From contig JAITCQ010000007.1 in assembly GCA_031283015.1 (NCBI GenBank), forward strand, positions 1 through 5,847: DNA of 5,847 nucleotides, given 5' to 3'. Under the pieces are notes generated by a model. That model searched no databases. It had not been told where the DNA came from and saw only the letters and a list, made by a program, of their open reading frames with translations. Source of the DNA: Candidatus Methanoplasma sp. Its GTDB lineage: Archaea; Thermoplasmatota; Thermoplasmata; Methanomassiliicoccales; Methanomethylophilaceae. Positions 1 through 5,357 of this stretch are shown piece after piece (the stretch's first letter is position 1; the number at the start of each line of letters is the position of its first letter). The position numbers and the translations under genes were made by a program.

Positions 1-901
1 CGACCGCCAGATCGCGGCGCTTCTTGAACTCCCTCACCATGGCGTCCCTCTCGGTCTGAGGTCCGTTTATGGCCTCCACCGCGGCCGGCTGCGTGAATGA
101 CACGCAGCATGATATCGAATGGGTCTGCAGTTTGTCCAGCTCTTTTATCTTGTCCTCGGAGGCTATCGCCCAGCCGAGCCTCCACCCGGTCATGGCGTAT
201 GTCTTCGAAAGACCGGAGATCGTGATCGTCCTGTCGAACATGTCGCGCACGGCGGCGACGGAGTGATGTTTTCCTCCGTAGATGATGCTCTCGTATATCT
301 CGTCGGAAAGCACCGTCAGGTTGTTCTCGATCGCTATCCTCGATATCGCCCTGATGGTCTCGCAGGGCATCACGCTGCCGGTCGGGTTCGAGGGCGAGTT
401 CAGAATTATCATTTTTGTCTTCGACGTCACCGCTTCGGCGATCAGGTCCGGGTCGATGATGAAGTTATCGTCGAATTTCGTCGGGACGTACTTCGGCTTC
501 GCGCCGGCCAGCCTTATGCACGCCTCGTACGAGACCCAGCTGGGGTCCGGTAGTATGACCTCGTCCCCGGGATCGAGGAACGCCAGCGCGGACATGAATA
601 TCGCGTGCTTGCAGGGGGTGATGAGCACGTTCTTTGCCGTGCAGTGTATCTTGTTGTCCGAGAATGCCTTGGACGCCACCGCCTTCCTCAGCTCGGGTAT
701 GCCGGCCGACGGCGTATAGTGTGTGAACCCGGAATCCAGAGAGCTTTTGCACGCTTCGATTATGTTGTCAGGGGTCACGAAGTCGGGTTCTCCCATTGAG
801 AACGAGATAATGTCTATGCCCTGCGATTTCATGCTGCTTACAAGATTGGAAAGCGCCACCGTTCCTGATGCCGGGACTCCCGAAAGCCTTTTTGCCACCA
901 T
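1..901 (-). CDS. PLP-dependent class I/II aminotransferase, aspartate aminotransferase-like (partial, C-terminus off the left edge)
   Basis: Transfers an amino group between an amino acid and a 2-oxo acid using pyridoxal phosphate in the cytoplasm. 300 codons are present; the family usually has about 380-400, so roughly 80-90 residues, including the C-terminal arginine that binds the substrate alpha-carboxylate, lie outside the window. Seen: GEPDF at 37-41, HYTPSAG at 61-67, PGDEVI at 111-116, NPTG with N172, SDEIY with D200 (PLP ring nitrogen) and Y203, and SKTYAMTGWRLGW with Schiff-base K233 and R241. T14 and K98 align with Thermus thermophilus AspAT T16 and K109, which recognise the acidic side chain, so an aspartate or prephenate type substrate is favoured; this is inference. 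The ATG at 901 is preceded by a GGGGAG Shine-Dalgarno-like element 5 nt away. The gene lies 46 bp downstream of purP on the same strand and may be cotranscribed. Other COG0436 specificities remain possible. Confidence 0.92.
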   Translation of the reverse strand, partial: MVAKRLSGVPASGTVALSNLVSSMKSQGIDIISFSMGEPDFVTPDNIIEACKSSLDSGFTHYTPSAGIPELRKAVASKAFSDNKIHCTAKNVLITPCKHAIFMSALAFLDPGDEVILPDPSWVSYEACIRLAGAKPKYVPTKFDDNFIIDPDLIAEAVTSKTKMIILNSPSNPTGSVMPCETIRAISRIAIENNLTVLSDEIYESIIYGGKHHSVAAVRDMFDRTITISGLSKTYAMTGWRLGWAIASEDKIKELDKLQTHSISCCVSFTQPAAVEAINGPQTERDAMVREFKKRRDLAV

Positions 902-920
902 CGATACTCCCCAGTGATTT

Positions 921-931
921 TTAGTATATTA
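921..931 (-). promoter_or_regulatory. Possible TATA box for the aminotransferase gene
   Basis: The minus strand reads TAATATACTAA, centred about 25 nt upstream of the ATG at 901. This AT-rich block sits in the 46-bp gap after purP. It could drive a near-leaderless transcript of the aminotransferase. The short gap and a Shine-Dalgarno-like GGGGAG equally allow readthrough from purP, so this is a weak call. Confidence 0.3.
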
Positions 932-947
932 TCCTTTATCGTTCCGT

Positions 948-2021
948 TCAGCTCATAAGGGTCTTGAGATCGCCTGATGCCGCGGCGTCCTTTATCTCCT
1001 TCGCCATCCTGCCGCCGGTGCTCAGGCCGGGGTATATTAGGTCCGAATAAGGCGAGCCGGATATGAATGGGTTCGTTCCGGCGACGATCCTTGTGGATAT
1101 CTCGAACACCTTGAACTCCAGTTTGTCGGTGACCACGGTCTCGAGACAGAACGGCCCCCACAGCCCCCCGAACAGTTCGTAGGAGCGGTTGACGACGTTC
1201 TCCCCCATCTCGAACGCTTTCGGCAGTAATGATTCCCTGATCACCACCGGCGTGTTCCCCGTGACCACGAACGAGGGGTAAAGGCCGCGTCTCTTCGCGT
1301 CCTCTATCGAACCGAGCTTGTACATCTCGTCGATGTTGCTCTCGTCCCTGCGGTCTATTGACAGGAGTTCCAGGGAGCCTCCCTGCCTGCACGCGTAGCC
1401 GTCCATCTTCAGAGGGTCGTAGAAGAAATGGAGATAGTACCTCGTTCCCATGCAGTACTCCTGTATCGTATACGGCTGAGAGCTGTCTATCGACATTTTG
1501 AAGTCGGGGTAATCCTTCGCGATGAAGAATCCGCGGCCTCCTTTCGCCCCGTGGTATTTCACCATGACCGCCTCGTTTATCTCCCTGGCGTCGGTGATTA
1601 GCCTGGGCATGGGCACGCCGGCCGAAGTGAGCCAGCTTCTCTGCCTTTCTCTGTTGGATTCCCATTGCAGGACGGACCTGTTCCCGTATGACGGGACCTC
1701 GTATTCCTCGAACTCCGGCGCCCCCATATACTCGACGAAGGAGCCGTGGGGGATTATTATCGTGTTCATGTCGAGGAGCTCGCCACTTCTCTCCCCCATC
1801 TCGTCAAAATCGGAGTATTTGATTATCTCGTCCGGCTTTGCCAAAGGGAACGCGTCATAATACTTCGTGTTGTCCTTTACGGTCAGCCCCAATGTTTTGA
1901 AGCCCATCTTGCGGGCGCCGTGGAAAATTTGTAGAGAGGAATGCGAGCACAGCGTCGCTATAGTTATGCCGCTGGCATCGTATCCGTCAAGGATCTCATC
2001 TATCCTTTTCTTGGGAACCAT
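948..2021 (-). CDS. purP: 5-formaminoimidazole-4-carboxamide ribonucleotide synthetase (PurP)
   Basis: Catalyses the ATP- and formate-dependent conversion of AICAR to FAICAR, the formylation step near the end of de novo purine synthesis in archaea that lack the folate-dependent PurH transformylase. With the ATG at 2021 the protein is 357 residues, close to the 361 of Methanocaldococcus jannaschii PurP. An N-terminal pre-ATP-grasp domain (about 1-125) carries TIATLCSHSSL (20-30, H27) and PHGSF (91-95, H92). The ATP-grasp part (about 126-357) has VKYHGAKGGRGFF (154-166, K155 and glycine-rich loop), RDESNID (225-231), VTGNTPVVIRESLLP (253-267), GPFCLE (289-294, E294) and FEISTRIVAGTN (306-317, E307). 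The reading frame stays open to an upstream ATG at 2138. That 39-residue extension resembles nothing in PurP and would place the TATA box inside the gene, so the internal ATG was chosen. The aminotransferase follows 46 bp downstream; the RPA operon diverges upstream. Confidence 0.96.
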   Translation of the reverse strand: MVPKKRIDEILDGYDASGITIATLCSHSSLQIFHGARKMGFKTLGLTVKDNTKYYDAFPLAKPDEIIKYSDFDEMGERSGELLDMNTIIIPHGSFVEYMGAPEFEEYEVPSYGNRSVLQWESNRERQRSWLTSAGVPMPRLITDAREINEAVMVKYHGAKGGRGFFIAKDYPDFKMSIDSSQPYTIQEYCMGTRYYLHFFYDPLKMDGYACRQGGSLELLSIDRRDESNIDEMYKLGSIEDAKRRGLYPSFVVTGNTPVVIRESLLPKAFEMGENVVNRSYELFGGLWGPFCLETVVTDKLEFKVFEISTRIVAGTNPFISGSPYSDLIYPGLSTGGRMAKEIKDAAASGDLKTLMS

Positions 2022-2042
2022 ATCCACCCATTGCGTTTGCAC

Positions 2043-2052
2043 TTTTAAATAT
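2043..2052 (-). promoter_or_regulatory. TATA box of purP
   Basis: The minus strand reads ATATTTAAAA, centred about 26-27 nt upstream of the chosen purP ATG (2021). That is the archaeal TATA-to-start-site distance, so transcription should begin at or within a base or two of the A of ATG. A GGTGG stretch (2024-2028) lies only 2 nt from the ATG, too close to be a good Shine-Dalgarno. The element therefore supports a leaderless purP mRNA and the shorter start. Confidence 0.6.
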
Positions 2053-2160
2053 TGCTGCACCGCGGCGGTCGCGGATTTTTGCGTATTCTCTTCACAATAT
2101 GCGTTTTTTCGGACGTCTAGGCGGTGGGAATTCTGCACTTTCGGACACCCCGGGTGATAC

Positions 2161-2169
2161 CTTTTATAC
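2161..2169 (+). promoter_or_regulatory. TATA box of the RPA operon
   Basis: CTTTTATAC is centred near 2165. Adding about 26 nt predicts a start site around 2190-2193, giving a 5' leader of about 30 nt that contains the Shine-Dalgarno at 2209-2213. A small inverted repeat (CACCC at 2146-2150 and GGGTG at 2152-2156) lies just upstream, where BRE or a regulator could bind. Position and sequence fit an archaeal promoter; no experimental support is visible. Confidence 0.55.
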
Positions 2170-2208
2170 CATGCAGGGGGTACTTAGATTACCTCGTGGA
2201 AAAACGAA

Positions 2209-2213
2209 GAGGT
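2209..2213 (+). promoter_or_regulatory. Shine-Dalgarno of the RPA gene
   Basis: GAGGT, followed by cGAT, closely matches the archaeal anti-16S consensus GGAGGTGAT and ends 7 nt before the ATG at 2221, fixing that start. It contrasts with divergent purP, which seems leaderless. Confidence 0.6.
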
Positions 2214-2220
2214 CGATGCC

Positions 2221-3546
2221 ATGAATGACGAAGAACTGCGACTCCATTTTGAAGAACTGAAGAAGGAGCTGAACGGAAAGATTGAAGACGCCCAACTAAT
2301 GAAAGAGCTGAACACATACATCAATGAATACCGTGTCACGGCGGAGGCGGCCAAAAGGGGGATCAGGAGGAAATACGGAGCTGACGGCTCCTCCTCTTTC
2401 CTGACCGCCGACACCCTGTCGAAGAAGATAGAGGAACTGAAGGGCACGGAAATAAACGTCGACATAACGGCAAAGGCCGTTTACGTCGATAAGAAGCAGA
2501 TAACGGTGAGGGGGTCTCCCAAAACGATCATATCCGGCATATTGGGGGATGAGACCGGCACCGCTCCCTTCACGATCTGGGAAGGGGAGAACGTGGACCT
2601 TGAGAAGGGCGGGGTCTATCTTTTTAAGAGCGCTTACACAAAGCTGTGGAACGAGCGCGTACAGATCAACCTGGGTTCCCGCGGCAGGGTGGAAAAAGCG
2701 GAGGGCATCCGGGTGGATGTTCCAGAGCGCACGATAACCTTGGAGGCCGAGGAAGTAAAGATCGGGGAGATCAAAGAAGGAATGGGCAACGTGACCGTCA
2801 CGGGCCGCATAATGTCGGTCGAGAAGAGGAACATCACCGTGAAGGGCGAAGCTAAGACCGTCTATTCGGGTATTATGGCCGACGATTCCGGCAAGATACA
2901 GTTCTCCGCATGGAACGACCACGGCCTCAAAGAAGGGGAGTCCATCTTCGTCAAGAACGCTTACATACGCGCCTGGAGGGGGATCCCCCAGCTGAATCTC
3001 GGCGATAAATGCGAGGTCAGCAGGGTCGACGACTCCTTCGGGGAGATAGACATGACGGTCTCGAAGAAGACCGTCGCGGACATCATCTCGGCGGGGGGAG
3101 GGCTGGACCTCTCCGTGACCGGGACCGTGGTCGACCTGAGGGCTGGGAGCGGCCTCATATGGAGATGCCCCGAATGCAACAGGTCCGTCCTTAACGGAGA
3201 GTGCACAGCGCACGGAAGAGTGGAGCCCGTGACCGATCTCAGGATGAAACTGATAATAGACGACGGCACGGGGGCGATAAGCGCGGTGGTCAACCGCCAG
3301 GACACCGAGAGACTCACCGGGATAACCCTTGCGGCGGCAGAAGGATTGGCCAAAGCGAGAGGGAATCCGGAGATAGTGGCCAGGGAGATAGCCGAGCTGA
3401 TCATCATGAGAAGGGTGACGGCCGCGGGCAACGTCCTCAGCGACGACTTCGGACCGATGATGATCGTCAGCGGCGTTGAGATAGAGGCCGTGGACGTCGC
3501 CGCCGAGGCGGAGAAACTCTACAGCGAAGTGGAGGCCGCCCTATGA
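2221..3546 (+). CDS. Replication protein A / single-stranded DNA-binding protein with three OB folds and a zinc finger
   Basis: Binds and protects single-stranded DNA during replication, repair and recombination. The protein has 441 residues. Residues 1-75 are charged and predicted helical, ending in AAKRGIRRKYG (43-53). Two OB folds follow, about 76-160 and 185-268. They are recognisable copies of each other: K-x2-ITV-x-G, KT-x2-SGI, a tryptophan (W120/W231), K-x-AY (136-139/245-248) and NLG (150-152/259-261) recur with the same spacing. The third OB fold (about 286-440) contains a CxxC-x8-CxxH zinc site (C316, C319, C328, H331), typical of euryarchaeal RPA large subunits and eukaryotic RPA70. 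The ATG has a good Shine-Dalgarno. The stop codon overlaps the start of the COG3390 partner (ATGA), the arrangement known from haloarchaeal rpa/rpap operons. I infer this is the main cellular RPA, but other rpa copies cannot be excluded from one window. Confidence 0.93.
   Translation: MNDEELRLHFEELKKELNGKIEDAQLMKELNTYINEYRVTAEAAKRGIRRKYGADGSSSFLTADTLSKKIEELKGTEINVDITAKAVYVDKKQITVRGSPKTIISGILGDETGTAPFTIWEGENVDLEKGGVYLFKSAYTKLWNERVQINLGSRGRVEKAEGIRVDVPERTITLEAEEVKIGEIKEGMGNVTVTGRIMSVEKRNITVKGEAKTVYSGIMADDSGKIQFSAWNDHGLKEGESIFVKNAYIRAWRGIPQLNLGDKCEVSRVDDSFGEIDMTVSKKTVADIISAGGGLDLSVTGTVVDLRAGSGLIWRCPECNRSVLNGECTAHGRVEPVTDLRMKLIIDDGTGAISAVVNRQDTERLTGITLAAAEGLAKARGNPEIVAREIAELIIMRRVTAAGNVLSDDFGPMMIVSGVEIEAVDVAAEAEKLYSEVEAAL
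3531..3535 (+). promoter_or_regulatory. Shine-Dalgarno of the RPA-associated gene, inside the RPA coding end
   Basis: GGAGG lies within the last codons of the RPA gene and ends 7 nt before the ATG at 3543. With the ATGA overlap it points to coupled translation of the two proteins. Confidence 0.65.
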
Positions 3547-4445
3547 ACGCGAGGGAGATCGCATGGCGGCTCTTCTCGTCGGAGCTGAACTCCGCTACCT
3601 ATGAGATAAAGGGCGACGATGAGAAAGCCCCCTCTTACGTCGTGACGAGACTGGGCGCGATGGTCAACAGGGTGCTTATAGCGGGGGTCCTGACGGAGAA
3701 AGAGAACGTCGGGACCGGCGACGAACCGATGTGGAGAGGTCGTATACAGGACCTGGCCACCGGGAGCTTCTTCATCAACGTAGGGAGATACCAGCCGGAG
3801 GCCGCGGCGGCCATGGCTGACATAGACACCCCCGCCTTCGTCGCCGTCGTGGGAAAGGTCAGGACCTACACCGCAGACGACGAAAGGGTGTTCGTATCCA
3901 TCAGGCCGGAATGCGTGGTGAAGATCACGGAGGAGATAAGGGCCCAATGGATCCTCGATACGGCCAGGTCCACCTGGGACAGGCTGAACAAGATGAAGAG
4001 GGCGACATCGATCGAGGGCGTTTCGGAGAAAGCGCTCCTGGAGAAGGGGTTCGGCGAGAAGGACGCGAAAGGGATAATGACCGCCCTGGACCAGTATGAC
4101 ATCCCGAATTCGACGATCTATCTTAAAGCGATACAGACCGCGCTCCGCACGATACTCCCGGAGAAGAACATCGACCTCGGTCTTCCGGAGGACATGTCCG
4201 ACATCCCGGACGAGATCGACATCGAGCCCGGGGCCTCCCGCAGGAACAATGCGGACATGGAAGATATCATCCTCGGTCTCCTGGAAGAACTGGATACCGA
4301 CGGGAAGGGTGCCCCAAGGGACGAGCTTGAGAGAAGGGCGGAGTCCGAAGGGATATCCAGCATGGAACTTGAGGAAATATCCAACGCCCTCATGGACAAG
4401 GGATTGGTGTACGAGCCGAACCTAAGATATCTGAAACGCATCTGA
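3543..4445 (+). CDS. RPA-associated protein (COG3390 family; OB fold plus C-terminal winged helix)
   Basis: Partner of archaeal RPA. In Haloferax the equivalent Rpap proteins are encoded next to, and associate with, their cognate RPA and contribute to DNA-damage resistance. The 300 residues include REIAWRLFSSEL (4-15), an OB-fold core at about 30-130 (GAMVNRVLIAGVLTE 38-52, MWRGRIQD 63-70, FFINVGRYQPEAA 76-88, PAFVAVVGKVRTY 97-109, VSIRPE 118-123), a helical segment (about 130-205), a short acidic linker (about 216-230), and a winged-helix end (about 238-300) with RDELERRAESEGIS and ALMDKGLVYEPN. The layout resembles eukaryotic RPA32, OB fold then winged helix. The start overlaps the RPA stop (ATGA). 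Haloarchaeal operons often have a third gene, a calcineurin-like phosphoesterase; here the operon ends after two genes at a T-run and palindrome. The family call is firm; the precise role is inferred from homologues. Confidence 0.9.
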   Translation: MNAREIAWRLFSSELNSATYEIKGDDEKAPSYVVTRLGAMVNRVLIAGVLTEKENVGTGDEPMWRGRIQDLATGSFFINVGRYQPEAAAAMADIDTPAFVAVVGKVRTYTADDERVFVSIRPECVVKITEEIRAQWILDTARSTWDRLNKMKRATSIEGVSEKALLEKGFGEKDAKGIMTALDQYDIPNSTIYLKAIQTALRTILPEKNIDLGLPEDMSDIPDEIDIEPGASRRNNADMEDIILGLLEELDTDGKGAPRDELERRAESEGISSMELEEISNALMDKGLVYEPNLRYLKRI

Positions 4446-4449
4446 ACGC

Positions 4450-4471
4450 TTTTTTCGGGGCGTACGCCCCG
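4450..4471 (+). terminator. Probable transcription terminator of the RPA operon (T6 run plus perfect palindrome)
   Basis: Five bases after the stop of the COG3390 gene comes a run of six T (4450-4455), then the perfect 16-bp palindrome CGGGGCGTACGCCCCG (4456-4471), then TTTCCCATTTTT (4472-4483). Archaeal RNA polymerase terminates mainly on U-runs in the non-template strand, and T-tracts occur on both sides of the palindrome only when read on the plus strand. The minus-strand readout has A-tracts, so the element probably serves the RPA operon more than the convergent memo gene. Confidence 0.6.
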
Positions 4472-4486
4472 TTTCCCATTTTTCTG

Positions 4487-5302
4487 TTACCTGTACATCA
4501 CGGCGGAGCAGTATCCGACCACGGCTCCCCGGTCATACTTCAGCGAATCCCACGAATCGGAGTACTTCAGGACCTCTATCCTCGATGCCTCCGACCCTAA
4601 CATCGCCGTCGCCATCGGACCGAATCCGCAGACCGACACGGAATTATCCTCTATCACCGAATACATCCCGTCCACATCCCTTTCCCGGATCCTTTCCAAC
4701 ACCATCCCGTTCAGCCTTTCGGCGGCCTCTTTCGGGATGTAATGGGCCATGTCGCTGGATGCGATTATTATCACGTCCCTGCCTTTGCAGGCTTTTTTTA
4801 TCGAATATGCCAGTCTTTCGGCGGACCCCCTGCTTTGATCCCCCATGATTATCGGCACGATTCTCGGGTCCTTGTCAATATATTGGATGAACGGCACCTG
4901 CACCTCGATCGAGTGCTCGTACACATGAGCCTTGCGGTCGCTGGGTATCATCTCTTTGAGATCGGCGGCGATGTCCTCGTGTATCTTGCAGGGTCCGAAC
5001 GGCGTGAGGAAGTCGTCGACGCACATGACCGTCCTGTACGGCACGCCGACGTGGTCCGGACCTATCACGATGTACGCTTCCGGCAGTCCGTCCTCCGCTA
5101 TCTTTCTGTAAACGTGGGCCGCGTTCATGCCGGACGCCATATAGCCGGCGTGCGGCGCGATGGCTGCGGATATCGACCTTTCGCTGCCGAAGCTCTCCGG
5201 GAGTCCCGGCCCAAGATCATGGAGGAAACAGCCTTCAATGTTCGCCAGCAGCTCGTTTTTGTCCGCGGGGTAGAACCGGCCCGCGACCACAGGATATCTC
5301 AT
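4487..5302 (-). CDS. MEMO1-family protein (class III extradiol dioxygenase-like fold)
   Basis: Member of the conserved MEMO family, found in archaea and eukaryotes and structurally related to the LigB class of non-haem iron dioxygenases. The archaeal function is not settled. 271 residues from the ATG at 5302, the usual length, beginning MRYPVVAGRFYP as the family does. Putative metal-site residues are visible: H51 in APHAGYMASG, H84 in IGPDHVG, D184 and H187 in SSDMAHY, and C225 in VCGFGPM. These correspond to human MEMO1 H49, H81, D189, H192 and C244. The family motif GPNHTG reads GPDHVG here. Other matches are FGPCKIHED (102-110), HSIEVQVPFIQY (130-141) and YDRGAVVGYCSAV (256-268). The frame is open upstream to 5443, but that extension overlaps rpsB and is rejected. 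No Shine-Dalgarno precedes the ATG. It follows rpsB by 44 bp on the same strand, as in many archaea, suggesting cotranscription. Confidence 0.93.
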   Translation of the reverse strand: MRYPVVAGRFYPADKNELLANIEGCFLHDLGPGLPESFGSERSISAAIAPHAGYMASGMNAAHVYRKIAEDGLPEAYIVIGPDHVGVPYRTVMCVDDFLTPFGPCKIHEDIAADLKEMIPSDRKAHVYEHSIEVQVPFIQYIDKDPRIVPIIMGDQSRGSAERLAYSIKKACKGRDVIIIASSDMAHYIPKEAAERLNGMVLERIRERDVDGMYSVIEDNSVSVCGFGPMATAMLGSEASRIEVLKYSDSWDSLKYDRGAVVGYCSAVMYR

Positions 5303-5337
5303 AAAGGAAAATATATGTGAAAGAGTAAATGGTTTGC

Positions 5338-5357
5338 CCAAGCTCATCAGAGCTTGG
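5338..5357 (-). other. Hairpin enclosing the rpsB stop codon
   Basis: An 8-bp perfect inverted repeat, CCAAGCTC (5338-5345) and GAGCTTGG (5350-5357), encloses a 4-nt loop. In the rpsB mRNA the loop is UGAU, so the UGA stop sits in the loop. Downstream on the minus strand is a pyrimidine-rich, T-rich stretch (5303-5335). It could be a partial terminator, a 3'-end stabiliser of rpsB mRNA or a processing element between rpsB and memo; the sequence does not decide. Confidence 0.5.

Noticed and set aside
838..1665. 275-codon open frame on the minus strand
   Set aside because: It lies out of frame within purP and runs into the aminotransferase start. Its translation is rich in Arg, Gly and His and matches no family; it is a by-product of G/C-biased codon use.
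2022..2138. 39-codon N-terminal extension of purP
   Set aside because: It is absent from PurP homologues and contains the purP TATA box; PurP homology begins right after the internal ATG at 2021.
2296..3213. 305-codon open frame antisense to RPA
   Set aside because: It is wholly antisense to a well-conserved coding region and has no recognisable domain. Long antisense frames are expected in GC-rich genes.
5308..5316. ATATATTTT as a TATA box for memo
   Set aside because: It is only about 10 nt upstream of the memo ATG, so the predicted start site would fall inside the coding sequence.
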